36,569 bases of DNA from Bacteroidales bacterium (GTDB lineage Bacteria; Bacteroidota; Bacteroidia; Bacteroidales; VadinHA17). The notes below the pieces were generated by a model, which saw nothing but the letters and a program-made list of their open reading frames with translations, was not told where the DNA came from and searched no databases. Below are positions 15,848 to 25,127 of this stretch, one piece after another. Every line of letters starts with the position of its first letter. Within the stretch, counting starts at the first letter, position 1. The position numbers and the translations under genes are program-made. The stretch lies in the NCBI GenBank assembly GCA_003141895.1, contig PLNT01000038.1, positions 93,714 through 130,282 on the forward strand. The letters are read 5' to 3'.

Positions 15848-16581
15848 TCCTTCAATACCTTCAGAAGGACTCCTGAAAAATAGACGTTATCTGCCTTCTT
15901 GTATCTGATATCAGTAAATACATGGGCAAGTGTTTCTTTATTGCTTTCTTTAACAAATTGTTTCGAATCGGATCGTGCCTCTTTTATACGGTAATATTCT
16001 TCAATATCTTCTTCTGAATAATCTTTGTATACTTCAGGATGGATTATGGCTTTCAACGGCAATCTGTCAACCTGATCGGGTTTTTCAGCTGGCCAGCCCA
16101 CTGTTATTGTAGTTACCGGAACAACTCCTTTTGGGAGTTCTAACAAATCAATAATTTTATGAGCGTTGTAAGTGGTTGTACCGAGATAACATATTCCCAG
16201 TCCTTTTGATTCCGCTGCTATGCATACAGTTTGCGCGACGAGTAATGCATCAATCGCCGCAGTCATAAAAGACAGGAAATTATCATAACCGGGTTCCGCT
16301 TTTCTCTGCCTGCACCACTTGTTGAATCTGTTGAAATCAGCACAGAAAGTAAGGACAACAGGAGCTTCAGTAACCATCTTCTGATTAAAATGTAATGGAG
16401 CAAGGTCCTTTTTCTTTTGTTCATCCCTTGTTATGATAATACTGTAAACCTGCATATTACCTGTTGTGGAAGCACGGCATCCCATAGTGAGCAATTCATT
16501 AAGAAGCTTATCATCAATGGGTTCGGACGTATATTTACGAATGGTCCGGCGAACCATCAGAATACCTGAAAATTCTGTCAT
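15820..16581 (-). CDS. Nitroreductase-family FMN protein
   Basis: A 253-residue nitroreductase-family protein. VRRTIRKYTSEPIDDKLLNE forms the phosphate-binding start and GCRASTTGNMQVYSIIITRD follows. Later blocks are ALLVAQTVCIAAESKGLGIC and PVTTITVGWPAEKPD; members use FMN and NAD(P)H to reduce nitro compounds, quinones or flavin. The C-terminal extension of about 60 residues (EEDIEEYYRIKEARSDSKQF) is typical of the NfsA-like larger type. The start is ATG 16581; the frame extends 12 codons further to a TTG, which is less likely. Its 3' end overlaps the SDR gene on the other strand. Confidence 0.88.
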   Translation of the reverse strand: MTEFSGILMVRRTIRKYTSEPIDDKLLNELLTMGCRASTTGNMQVYSIIITRDEQKKKDLAPLHFNQKMVTEAPVVLTFCADFNRFNKWCRQRKAEPGYDNFLSFMTAAIDALLVAQTVCIAAESKGLGICYLGTTTYNAHKIIDLLELPKGVVPVTTITVGWPAEKPDQVDRLPLKAIIHPEVYKDYSEEDIEEYYRIKEARSDSKQFVKESNKETLAHVFTDIRYKKADNVYFSGVLLKVLKDQGFMNLLL

Positions 16582-16690
16582 AATATTTTCTTGTAGAATA
16601 TTATGCAAAGAAAACAAATTCCACCTGAACCTGAGGAATGAAGCATAGGATTTTCATATCTTAGCATAAACATAAAAAATAAATTAAATC

Positions 16691-17686
16691 ATGAGCAGAC
16701 CAGTTACACTTTTTACAGGTCAATGGGCAGACATGCCATTTGAAATTTTGTGTCAAAAGGCCAGATCATTTGGTTATGACGGATTGGAAATAGCTTGCTG
16801 GGGTGACCATTTTGAAGTAAATAAAGCCGATCAGGCTTATTGTGACAAAAAGAATGAAATCCTTGCTAAGAACGGACTCAAGGTATTTGCAATTGCAAAT
16901 CATCTTGCTGGTCAGGCGGTATGTGATCACATAGACGAAAGACATAAGGGCATTTTACCCGCTTCAGTTTGGGGAAATGGTGATCCGGAAGGGGTAAGGA
17001 AAAGAGCGGCAATAGAAATGATGAAAACAGGGGAAGCGGCTAAAAGACTTGGAGTTAATACAGTAACCGGTTTCACAGGAAGTTCCATCTGGCCCCTTCT
17101 CTACTCCTTTCCTTCGGTCAGCCCTGCCATGATAGATGAAGGATATGCCGACTTTTCAACCCGCTGGCTGCCAATTCTGAATAAATACCATGAACTTGGG
17201 ATCCGCTTTGCACTTGAGGCTCATCCGACCGAGATAGCATTTGATATTGTTTCGGCAAGGAGAACGCTGAAAGCTGTTAATAATCATCCTGAATTCGGAT
17301 TTAATTTTGATCCTTCCCACTTTGGTTACCAGGGAGTTGATTATGTAAAGTTTATTCACATATTTTCGGAAAAAATTTTCCATGTACACATGAAAGATGT
17401 TGGATGGTCAAAAGTACCGACAGAAGCCGGGGTATTCGGAGGCCATACAGAGTTCGGGACATTAGGCAGATATTGGGATTTCCGGAGTCTGGGTCATGGG
17501 AACATAGATTTTGAGGAAATTATCAGAGCACTTAATTCGATTAAATATAAAGGTCCGTTATCAGTTGAATGGGAAGATAGCGGGATGGACAGGGAATTTG
17601 GTGCAAAAGAGGCTTGCGAATTTGTGAGGAAAGTTGACTTCCCATCTTCAGAAATTGCTTTTGATGCTGCATTTGAAAAGAAATAA
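16691..17686 (+). CDS. Sugar phosphate isomerase/epimerase
   Basis: A 331-residue TIM barrel of the AP-endonuclease-2-like (xylose isomerase-like) family. Probable metal ligands are Glu in [10 protein letters not shown], Asp and His in [12 protein letters not shown], His in HVHMKDVGW and Glu in [11 protein letters not shown]. No signal peptide, so it is cytoplasmic. Members isomerise or epimerise sugars and several act on 3-keto sugars or catalyse lyase steps in redox-based glycoside breakdown. A Gfo/Idh gene follows after 106 bp in the same direction, a common partnership. The substrate cannot be read from the sequence. Confidence 0.87.
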   Translation: MSRPVTLFTGQWADMPFEILCQKARSFGYDGLEIACWGDHFEVNKADQAYCDKKNEILAKNGLKVFAIANHLAGQAVCDHIDERHKGILPASVWGNGDPEGVRKRAAIEMMKTGEAAKRLGVNTVTGFTGSSIWPLLYSFPSVSPAMIDEGYADFSTRWLPILNKYHELGIRFALEAHPTEIAFDIVSARRTLKAVNNHPEFGFNFDPSHFGYQGVDYVKFIHIFSEKIFHVHMKDVGWSKVPTEAGVFGGHTEFGTLGRYWDFRSLGHGNIDFEEIIRALNSIKYKGPLSVEWEDSGMDREFGAKEACEFVRKVDFPSSEIAFDAAFEKK

Positions 17687-17689
17687 AAC

Positions 17690-17756
17690 TTAACCTTAAC
17701 CTCAACTTTAACCTCAATTTTAAGGGATTGCTTCGTCGCAAGCTCCTCGCAATGAC
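17690..17756. repeat. Degenerate hexamer run and one dispersed hairpin
   Basis: 17690-17720 is a run of related 6-mers (CTTAAC, CTCAAC, TTTAAC, CTCAAT). 17726-17756 is a single copy of the GATTGCTTCG...CTCGCAATGAC hairpin, also present at 14814-14972. Both lie between the isomerase and the Gfo/Idh gene. Confidence 0.6.
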
Positions 17757-17792
17757 CGTTAGATTATTGAAAAAAAGTCAAAATTTATAAAT

Positions 17793-18926
17793 ATGAAAAA
17801 GATTAAAATGGGTATGATAGGAGGAGGAATTGGTGCCTTCATCGGTGATGCACATCGTCGTGCTTCAAGAATCTGCAATGATTTCGAACTCGTAGGTGGT
17901 GTTTTTGATGCCGACTATGAAAAAAGCAAACATTTCGCAAAAAATGAGGGAATCAGTCCTGAACGTTGCTACAAGAGTGTCGATGAACTGATAAAATCGG
18001 AACTGGCCTTGCCATCTGATAAACGTATGCAGGTTGTTTCAATAGTTACACCTAATGCTTTGCATTTCCCGTTTGCCAAAAGTCTTCTTAGCGCAGGATT
18101 TCATGTTGTTTGTGAGAAACCGATGACGATAACTGTAAAAGAAGCAGAAGAACTGGAGAAACTTGTTACAGGAAAGAAGGTAACCTTCGCTCTTACTCAT
18201 ACCTATACCGGTTATCCAATGATCAGACAGATGAGGGATATGATCTCTAAAGGTCTACTCGGAACGATTCAACGCATTGACGCCCAGTATTATCAGGGAT
18301 GGATCAATTCAATTATCCATGGAACCGAGAGCAGAATAACCGGAGTCTGGAGACTTGATCCAAAACACGCAGGTGCAAGCAGCTGCATGGGGGACATCGG
18401 AGTACACGCTTTTAATCTTATTGAATATACTACAGGACTAGAAATCAAGGAAGTTCTGTCTGACCTCAATCCTGTTAAAGATGATGTAAAGCTCGACCTG
18501 GATGGAACAGTTTTATTGAGATTCAGTAAAAATCTTAAGGGAGTTATCAGGGCCAGTCAGGTTTGCGGAGGAGAAGAGAATAATCTTACAATTGCTGTTT
18601 ACGGTTCGAAAGCAAGTCTCAAATGGGCGCAGGAAAATCCTAATTATCTTTATATGTTAAGTGATTCGGAACCAACAAAAATATTCAAACCGGCTCACGG
18701 ATTTAATGATCCTCTGGCAGAAAGCAGTCATACGATGCCTTCAGGTCATCCGGAAGGGATATATGAAGCTCTTGCAAACATTTATAAAGGTACTGCAAAA
18801 TCAATCAGAGGTGAAAAATTCACTCCTGGAGAGTTCCCTACTGTTCATGATGGTGTTAGAGGAATGAAATTTATTCATTCGGTAGTTGAATCTAATAAAG
18901 GAGGAAATATCTGGGTTAAGGTGTAA
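17793..18926 (+). CDS. Gfo/Idh/MocA-family oxidoreductase (cytoplasmic)
   Basis: A 377-residue NAD(P)-dependent dehydrogenase. The N-terminal Rossmann fold has MGMIGGGIGAFIGDAHRRA (residues 6-24) and the family motif VVCEKPMT (about 109-116). The C-terminal domain includes WRLDPKHAGASSCMGDIGVHAFNLI, with the conserved D and H of the active site. There is no signal peptide, unlike the two Gfo/Idh proteins at 23786-26465. It probably works with the isomerase/epimerase directly upstream, on an oxidised sugar or inositol-like compound. The specific substrate is unknown. Confidence 0.9.
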   Translation: MKKIKMGMIGGGIGAFIGDAHRRASRICNDFELVGGVFDADYEKSKHFAKNEGISPERCYKSVDELIKSELALPSDKRMQVVSIVTPNALHFPFAKSLLSAGFHVVCEKPMTITVKEAEELEKLVTGKKVTFALTHTYTGYPMIRQMRDMISKGLLGTIQRIDAQYYQGWINSIIHGTESRITGVWRLDPKHAGASSCMGDIGVHAFNLIEYTTGLEIKEVLSDLNPVKDDVKLDLDGTVLLRFSKNLKGVIRASQVCGGEENNLTIAVYGSKASLKWAQENPNYLYMLSDSEPTKIFKPAHGFNDPLAESSHTMPSGHPEGIYEALANIYKGTAKSIRGEKFTPGEFPTVHDGVRGMKFIHSVVESNKGGNIWVKV

Positions 18927-19006
18927 ATTCTTTCTCACAAAGGCGCAAAGATTTTTAGCCCTCCCTAAAGTTGGGATTAATTCACTCCACTTTTAGACTG
19001 ATCTTA

Positions 19007-19261
19007 TTATGCTTTCTTCTTTTTAAGAAGGAAGAATCCGATACCACCTATTATAATTATTGCTCCTGCAGTGATTGCAATTTTTACCGCTGAACCTATT
19101 CCTTTTGTATCCTCTACCGGATAATAATACGTTGGTTTAGCATTGGTATCCATATTAACGGTGTCTTTCTTAGGTTTTGGTGCCTCTTGTCCAAATGCCA
19201 TATTTAATCCACTAATAATCAGAAGCATTGCCATCAAAAATACTAAAATTGTTTTTTTCAT
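19007..19261 (-). CDS. Small secreted protein with C-terminal membrane anchor
   Basis: An 84-residue protein: signal peptide ending near AFGQ (about residue 25), a Lys/Pro-rich linker (EAPKPKKDTVNMDTNAKPTY), then a hydrophobic helix at about 61-79 and the basic tail LLKKKKA. This layout predicts an inner-membrane protein with a short periplasmic segment. I do not recognise a family. It is on the opposite strand to the Gfo/Idh gene and is isolated from the glycosyltransferase genes by nested hairpins. Confidence 0.6.
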   Translation of the reverse strand: MKKTILVFLMAMLLIISGLNMAFGQEAPKPKKDTVNMDTNAKPTYYYPVEDTKGIGSAVKIAITAGAIIIIGGIGFFLLKKKKA

Positions 19262-19336
19262 TACTTAACTATTTATGATTGATTAATTAATAATTATTTG
19301 TTGTCCTGTTATATGTATTTTTTACTCCCGTTCCTG

Positions 19337-19427
19337 TTTCCCCCAAGGGGGAAATGCTACCCTCATTTGGTTTTTACTCCTTCCCCCCTGAGGGAAGTCC
19401 CGATAGCTATCGGGAGGGAAGGGGGTA
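19337..19427. repeat. Nested CCCC/GGGG hairpins
   Basis: Contains TTTCCCCCAAGGGGGAAA (19337-19354) and a long imperfect palindrome (19377-19427) around the perfect core TCCCGATAGCTATCGGGA (19398-19415). It lies between the glycosyltransferase stop and the small membrane protein start. Same class as 11563-11641. Confidence 0.6.
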
Positions 19428-19442
19428 TCCTCCTCAATAAAT

Positions 19443-21512
19443 TCATTTAATCGTATCTGCCAAATCGTAATATTTCTTCGCTATATCAGGATTTGACAAC
19501 CTATAAGTGCCAGCCAACGCTATAATTGCAGCTTTATACCCTGGACTCATATTAAGACAGGTCGTCAGTAACTTACGTGCTTTTATGACATCCTTCTCTG
19601 TTAATAGTTCAGCCAATCCAACATACGCTTCGAAATACTTACTATTCGCCTCAATAACCCGTTCATAGTATCCGATTGCCTCATCTTTCCTGCTTTGTGC
19701 CCTGGCAATATTACCAAGGTACATAAGTATCGGCTCAAAGTCAGGATTTAGTTCTAATCCTTTTTTTAAAAGTGAGTCTGCTTTCTGATACTGACCTGAA
19801 TTAAATAAGGCCGCTGCAAAATTATAAAAAATCATTTCATCCTGATCATCAATTTTTACTGCTTTTTCAAAACATGAGATTGCTTCATCGTTCCTGTGCT
19901 CTGTAAGAGCCAGGTAACCAGCGTAATCATCTTTGGTTTTTCGATCAATTATTGCGCAAACAGGTACATTATCAGCATAAATAAGATGTATAGCATTTTT
20001 GGGAGGCCAGATTTGTTTCTTTAACTTGAATGGAGAGATATATCTGTTTGCTACTATAGCGTAGTCCCAGTCTGACAGACTCCTCTCCTCATATCTGAAA
20101 TATGATGTTTCAATTTCAGGGTGCTTCCGGAACTGCCAGTCAACAGTATATGTCGCCTTAACTTTGACTTTTCCTCCTGACATCTTTTTTTTAAGATAGT
20201 CAATCAGCCATTCCGATGCGGCTGTCTGACTAACATAGTAATAATCAGTTTCATAATTTGAATAAGCTCCTTTTAATCCTCCAACCAGCTGATTATAATA
20301 TAAATAATAGAACTTCGGATTGTTCAGCATGAATTTCACAGGATGTATTGAAAGTAAAACTATAAGGACGACTACCGCCCATTTTAAATATTTGACCCTG
20401 ATAAATTCATGAAAATACCAGTAACCTATTGAGGCAAGCAGGACGATACCAGGATAAAGAAACAAAAACTGCCTCCATGACGAATAAATATTCGACTTTT
20501 CATATACCACAAAAACGATCGGGAAAAATATTGTAAAAAGTATGAGTATGTACTTTATAAGGTTATTCTGATTGAGTTTAGATTTTAAGAAAATAAAAAA
20601 TAAGACCAGACCCGAGGTGACTACAATTGGAATTGTTATTATCATCGATTTAGGAAGATAATACCAAGGCATATAATCTGACCACTCTACCTTCCCTTCA
20701 AATATCTGACGGAAAGTCAAAGGATAATGCGCCATCACACGATACGAATCAATGACATTTTTTATTGGACTCTGAAGGGCATAAGGCCATAATAAGATGC
20801 CTGAGAACCATGAAATAACCGTAATTCCGCAGATCAAAAAAAACTTCTTCCTGATTTCATTAAAATCGGTCCTTACTTCAGTGAAATATCCAAAAAGATG
20901 AAAAAGAAAAAAGAAAAAGTAAAGATAACATATCAGCAATAAGCCTCCGGCTCTTATGCTTATCGAAAATGTAATAGCAGCGGCAAGAAAAATTAAATTA
21001 CGGTAAGAATATTTCTGTACAGAAAACAGAAATTTCAAGATGAAAAAAATGCCTGCAATATACGCGAGTGCAAATGGAACATCTTTAAGATTATTTTGTG
21101 CGTGACCCATGAAACCAGGTGAAACTGCAAACAGAATCAAAACCAGTATCCCTGTTTTATAGCCGGTAAGCCATATGGAAAACAGGGCTGTAACAAAAAT
21201 TACAAGCCACCCTGCTATTATGCTCATCAGGTTCCTGAAACCATAAACATCATCTATATTAAACCATTTTGTAAGAATTGTTGCAAGATTGTCATATGAT
21301 TGACCATAATACTTCAGATTTGTGACCGGAGTATTAAGTGCTGACTTGTCCTGGCCATGAGTGGCAAAATAATTGTAAACATGCACCGATTGATCGTAAT
21401 GAAGAACTTCATCACAGGAGATACCTGCATTTTTACTCAGAAGCAACATTAAAACAAAAAGAAATGCAGAGAAAAAATAAAAGATATATTTTAATCTTGT
21501 TTCATTCATCAT
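19443..21512 (-). CDS. GT39-like membrane glycosyltransferase with TPR domain
   Basis: A 689-residue protein. The N-terminal half (about 1-400) has ten or more membrane helices and resembles family 39/ArnT-type transferases, with the acidic SCDEVLHYDQ loop after helix 1 and AQNNLKDVPFA. A periplasmic domain follows, and the C-terminus (about 530-680) has three to four TPR repeats such as AISCFEKAVKIDDQDEMIFY and AIGYYERVIEANSKYFEAY. Such enzymes move a sugar from polyprenyl phosphate to lipid or protein. The ATG overlaps the stop of the GtrB-like gene as ATGA; a second ATG one codon later has better spacing from AAGGAG. Acceptor unknown. Confidence 0.82.
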   Translation of the reverse strand: MMNETRLKYIFYFFSAFLFVLMLLLSKNAGISCDEVLHYDQSVHVYNYFATHGQDKSALNTPVTNLKYYGQSYDNLATILTKWFNIDDVYGFRNLMSIIAGWLVIFVTALFSIWLTGYKTGILVLILFAVSPGFMGHAQNNLKDVPFALAYIAGIFFILKFLFSVQKYSYRNLIFLAAAITFSISIRAGGLLLICYLYFFFFLFHLFGYFTEVRTDFNEIRKKFFLICGITVISWFSGILLWPYALQSPIKNVIDSYRVMAHYPLTFRQIFEGKVEWSDYMPWYYLPKSMIITIPIVVTSGLVLFFIFLKSKLNQNNLIKYILILFTIFFPIVFVVYEKSNIYSSWRQFLFLYPGIVLLASIGYWYFHEFIRVKYLKWAVVVLIVLLSIHPVKFMLNNPKFYYLYYNQLVGGLKGAYSNYETDYYYVSQTAASEWLIDYLKKKMSGGKVKVKATYTVDWQFRKHPEIETSYFRYEERSLSDWDYAIVANRYISPFKLKKQIWPPKNAIHLIYADNVPVCAIIDRKTKDDYAGYLALTEHRNDEAISCFEKAVKIDDQDEMIFYNFAAALFNSGQYQKADSLLKKGLELNPDFEPILMYLGNIARAQSRKDEAIGYYERVIEANSKYFEAYVGLAELLTEKDVIKARKLLTTCLNMSPGYKAAIIALAGTYRLSNPDIAKKYYDLADTIK

Positions 21513-22438
21513 TTCTCCTTATCCGCATCATAAAATTTCCTGACAAAATAGCTGGGACGGTTTTGAGATTCCTTGTAGCTTCTATAAACATACTCTCCAA
21601 TAATCCCCATAAAAATGAGTTGAATTGAACCGAGAAAATAAATGCTCAACAGGGTTGATGACCACCCTGGTACAGCAAATCCGTATGCTTTAGCTATTAG
21701 TACATAGATCCCTGCACACATGAAAACAAAAGCTCCTAATGTTCCAAGTATCCAGCAGAACCGTATTGGAAAACGTGAAAATGAAAAGAATGCATCAGCT
21801 GCTAGGATAAACAGTTTCCGAATGCTCATTTTGGGATTACCCTTAAGCCTATCATCCCGCACAAATTCTACATATCCCTGTTTGAATCCTATAAATGTCC
21901 GGAGACCGGGAAGATACCTGACTTTTTCCTTCATTGAGAGCAGGGCGATAACAGCTTCACGCTTCATCATAGAAAAATTACCCGAGTTCTCCATATCTTT
22001 TATTTCTCCCATATATTTAAATAACAGGTGAAACAATACTGCATAAAGATCACGGCTGTTTTTGCCCTTTCTTCCGGTTCTTTTGCCGCTGACTACATCA
22101 AACTCCTCTACGGTTATCTTCCTGTACATATCACCAAGAAGTTCAGGGGGATCCTGTAGGTCGCCGTCCATCATGCCAACAAAATCTCCAATGCAGTATT
22201 CCAATCCTGCAGTAAAGGCAGCCTGATGGCCAAAGTTTTTTGATAATGACAATACTTTAATCTTATTGTTTTTTGCATGCCAGCTTAACATCTTTTGGAG
22301 ACTGGAATCGGTACTTCCATCATCAACAAAGATTACCTCATAATCCGTAATAAAAGATTCAATTGATGTAATAGTACGTATGACTAATTCATCAATCAGC
22401 TTTTCTTCATTGAATATTGGTATTACCAGTGAAAACAT
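21509..22438 (-). CDS. GtrB/ArnC-like polyprenyl-phosphate glycosyltransferase
   Basis: A 309-residue family 2 glycosyltransferase. It opens FSLVIPIFNEEKLIDEL, then VIFVDDGSTDSS, LSLSKNFGHQAAFTAGLEY, and the metal-binding MMDGDLQDPPELL, with DVVSGKRTGRKG later. Two membrane helices at about 231-257 and 265-290 end in GEYVYRSYKESQNRPSY, typical of GtrB/DPM1-type enzymes that load a sugar onto polyprenyl phosphate. The four-base overlap with the GT39-like gene fits a donor-maker/donor-user pair. Confidence 0.9.
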   Translation of the reverse strand: MFSLVIPIFNEEKLIDELVIRTITSIESFITDYEVIFVDDGSTDSSLQKMLSWHAKNNKIKVLSLSKNFGHQAAFTAGLEYCIGDFVGMMDGDLQDPPELLGDMYRKITVEEFDVVSGKRTGRKGKNSRDLYAVLFHLLFKYMGEIKDMENSGNFSMMKREAVIALLSMKEKVRYLPGLRTFIGFKQGYVEFVRDDRLKGNPKMSIRKLFILAADAFFSFSRFPIRFCWILGTLGAFVFMCAGIYVLIAKAYGFAVPGWSSTLLSIYFLGSIQLIFMGIIGEYVYRSYKESQNRPSYFVRKFYDADKEK

Positions 22439-22462
22439 TTTCTCTTTTTAACCCACCATAAA

Positions 22463-22552
22463 TCCCTCCCAATTTGGGGAGGGACTTAAAGCAGATGTTT
22501 TTATACCCTAATTCATTTATAATTTTCTACTCCTCCCCCCAGTTGGGGGAAG
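22463..22552. repeat. Two short CCCC/GGGG hairpins
   Basis: TCCCTCCCAATTTGGGGAGG at 22463-22482 and CCTCCCCCCAGTTGGGGG plus AAGG at 22532-22552. They lie between the ThuA stop and the GtrB-like start, where they may separate the two minus-strand operons. Confidence 0.55.
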
Positions 22553-22565
22553 GTTGTGATAGGGG

Positions 22566-23774
22566 TTATTTTTTAAGCCTTGCCAAAGCAAATTCTGCTT
22601 CATCCTTTAAATCTACATTTGATTCAAGCTCCTTAATTACAGGAACACAATAATCTGAACCCATCCAACTTAGTTCGCGAAGAAGAAGTTTTTTTGCCTC
22701 AACAGTCGTTCTTTTACTTGAAAGAACTTTCACCATCGATTTTTCCAGATCTGACAATCCTTGTTCATCACCAGCCAGACTACGAATTTTTTGCTGCAGG
22801 TAAGTGAAATTTTTCGTGCTTTTTACAATATCATAGCCCCCGATATTCGACAACACCTGATCCATTGTTATTTCTTTAAAATCAGGACGAAGAACAACTC
22901 CGGCAGCACTGGGAAAGTCCCATGGCACTTTTTGGGTTACATTACCCGTAACTGCCCATTCAGCACCTCTTTGCAAAGTAGTGATAAATCCAACACATTG
23001 CATTGATGGGCCTCCGCCTTCATCAGCATGACCCATGGTTGTGTGAAAAATCCTTCCTTTACCATAAGTTATTGTCATAAGCATTGGCTCGTCTCTCATT
23101 GTACCTCCGCCAGCAGCGCTGTCGGCAAAAGCTGTTGCGAGTATCTGCATGTTTTTAGCAGGTCCACGAAGCAGACTGTACAATTCGTCAGTTCCATGTA
23201 ACCATCTTGAAGGCAGTCCCTTTGTTATCGGATGGTCAGTTATCCGGGTTCTGACAATAAATTCCCTTCTTTTTCCATGTGTGCCGCCAGTTCCGGCTGA
23301 AGTATCAGTAACGAGCTGATCATTTTTATAATAAACATATGGCCCTGATTTCTGATTCCGGTCACCCCATCCTCCCAGACCTGTCATTTCATTATATTCC
23401 TTCCAGGCAGGAAACGAATTATCCGCAGCATGATATATTACTACTCCGCCTCCGTTTTTCACATAATCAACAAATGCATTGTTCGTTTTTTCTGACCATG
23501 AATCGCCATTGTAGTCAAGAACAACCAACCTGTATTTTGAAAAATCCGGATTAAAGGTTTTCATGTCTCCTCTTGTTTTGGGAGTTATCATGATTTCAGA
23601 TGAAAACAACCCGGTTTCATCAAGAATCTGTTTCAGAATTGGTGAACTTGCCTGCCAATTATGGTTATTCTGACCTGTAATGATCAAAGTTTTGTAAGAA
23701 GTTTCATTTTTACAGGTGGAGAAAAGGCCTAAAATAACTGCAGTGATTATAAGAAGTAAATATTGCTTTTTCAT
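22566..23774 (-). CDS. ThuA-domain lipoprotein
   Basis: A 402-residue protein with a lipoprotein signal (MKKQYLLLIITAVILGLFST then Cys21). The ThuA domain (glutamine amidotransferase-like fold) fills about 28-285: TLIITGQNNHNWQAS, LVVLDYNGDSW, GGGVVIYHAADNSFPAW, GRIFHTTMGHADEGG. About 110 residues at the C-terminus form a helical, HEAT-like tail. ThuA proteins occur in trehalose/sucrose 3-keto and other carbohydrate pathways. The frame reaches an ATG at 23807 inside the upstream gene; the ATG at 23774, 11 bp after that gene's stop and directly at the signal peptide, is chosen. Last gene of the operon beginning at 28025. Confidence 0.85.
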   Translation of the reverse strand: MKKQYLLLIITAVILGLFSTCKNETSYKTLIITGQNNHNWQASSPILKQILDETGLFSSEIMITPKTRGDMKTFNPDFSKYRLVVLDYNGDSWSEKTNNAFVDYVKNGGGVVIYHAADNSFPAWKEYNEMTGLGGWGDRNQKSGPYVYYKNDQLVTDTSAGTGGTHGKRREFIVRTRITDHPITKGLPSRWLHGTDELYSLLRGPAKNMQILATAFADSAAGGGTMRDEPMLMTITYGKGRIFHTTMGHADEGGGPSMQCVGFITTLQRGAEWAVTGNVTQKVPWDFPSAAGVVLRPDFKEITMDQVLSNIGGYDIVKSTKNFTYLQQKIRSLAGDEQGLSDLEKSMVKVLSSKRTTVEAKKLLLRELSWMGSDYCVPVIKELESNVDLKDEAEFALARLKK

Positions 23775-23785
23775 ATTGATCCCGG

Positions 23786-25099
23786 TTAAACTGTTGGTAA
23801 AGTCCATGGCTGACGATAAGGACGGCTTAGCAAATGTGATGCTCTATTATTTCCAATAATCTCTTGCTTGTCGGGATCCCATTTGATTGTCTGACCGGTT
23901 GTCATTGCAATTTCTCCGAGCAGGGCTATAGAAATTGCCCTATAAGCTACTTCAACAGGAGCTATCGCAGGTTTCTTAGACTTGACACAATCGACGAAAT
24001 TCTGCCAATGGTTATCACTTTTATATAAGTGAATCTCATTTTCTCCAATAACCTCAGCAAGGATTTTCGGATCCGAAGCAGTAATGATATCGCCACGATC
24101 AACATGAACCCAACCCAGATCGCCATGCCATGTTGTTCCCATGCCTAAAGGAAGTCGTGCTGCATTGACTACACGCATCTCTATGCCGTTTGCGTATTTA
24201 CAGAGAAAGTCATATTCCACAGGTACATTAAAAATACCGTCTACCGGATACACTCCTGCTCCAGCTATTTCAACAGGTCCGGTATGTTCGAGTCCTGCAC
24301 CCCAGTTAGCTATATCAATATGATGCCCTGCCCAGTCAGTTAACTGACCGCCTGAATAATCTAGAATCCACCTCCAGTCCCAGTGAGAAACTCCACGATA
24401 CGGAACTTTCAGGGCGGGACCTAGCCACATTTCCCAGTTCAGGTCAGGAGGTACAGGCATGACAGGAGGAGTTCCTATTCCTCTGTTTCCATCAGGAAGG
24501 CCTACTTCAATATATTTAATCTTCCCGACTCTTCCGTTTATAGCTAACTCAGCACCTCTTCGAAAATTAAAAAGTGAACGTTGCCAGCTTCCTGTCTGCC
24601 AGATGATATTATTCTTCTTTACTGCATTTACAATCACCTTGCCATCATTTATTGTACGGCATATTGGCTTTTCTCCGTAAACATTAATTCCTTTATTGGC
24701 AGCGGCGGAGTAGATGAGCCCGTGCCAGTGATCGGGAAGAGCTATGGATACAGCATCGAGTTTCTCTTTTTCCAGAAATTCACGATAGTCACCATATATA
24801 CGGCAATCTTTGTTCTTATTTGCAGTATCGATTATTTCTTTGGCATTTCCAAGATGCTTCGAATCAACATCGCAGACAGCTACAAATTGCAGAGGTCCCT
24901 TGAGTTTTAAAAAATCATTCAGATTGCTTGTGCCCTGCGATCCAAGGCCTATTGAACCAATAACTATGCGATCGCTGGGGGCAATCCTTCTGCCCATTCC
25001 AAAGGCTGTTGAAGGTATGATCTGAGGAAGTACAAAAGTTCCTGCAACAAGTGCTGCCGACTTTTTAACGAAATCTCTTCTCGATGATTTGTTTGCCAT
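23786..25099 (-). CDS. Tat-exported Gfo/Idh/MocA oxidoreductase
   Basis: A 437-residue dehydrogenase with a twin-arginine signal (SRRDFVKKSAALVAGTFVLP) leading to a periplasmic protein. The Rossmann motif is IGSIGLGSQGTSNLN (about 48-62), the Gfo/Idh motif NVYGEKPIC (about 136-144), and the C-terminal domain contains WRWILDYSGGQLTDWAGHHIDIANW. Exported Gfo/Idh enzymes carry tightly bound NAD(P) (Zymomonas glucose-fructose oxidoreductase is the model), so cofactor is reoxidised in place. It is the third gene of the operon, 28 bp after another exported Gfo/Idh. Confidence 0.88.
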   Translation of the reverse strand: MANKSSRRDFVKKSAALVAGTFVLPQIIPSTAFGMGRRIAPSDRIVIGSIGLGSQGTSNLNDFLKLKGPLQFVAVCDVDSKHLGNAKEIIDTANKNKDCRIYGDYREFLEKEKLDAVSIALPDHWHGLIYSAAANKGINVYGEKPICRTINDGKVIVNAVKKNNIIWQTGSWQRSLFNFRRGAELAINGRVGKIKYIEVGLPDGNRGIGTPPVMPVPPDLNWEMWLGPALKVPYRGVSHWDWRWILDYSGGQLTDWAGHHIDIANWGAGLEHTGPVEIAGAGVYPVDGIFNVPVEYDFLCKYANGIEMRVVNAARLPLGMGTTWHGDLGWVHVDRGDIITASDPKILAEVIGENEIHLYKSDNHWQNFVDCVKSKKPAIAPVEVAYRAISIALLGEIAMTTGQTIKWDPDKQEIIGNNRASHLLSRPYRQPWTLPTV

Positions 25100-25127
25100 A
25101 TCAATTTATTTAGTTACGTCTAAATTG

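Noticed and set aside
17690-17720. Telomere-like hexamer tract
   Set aside because: Short and degenerate; a dispersed simple repeat between genes, no sign of a replicon end.
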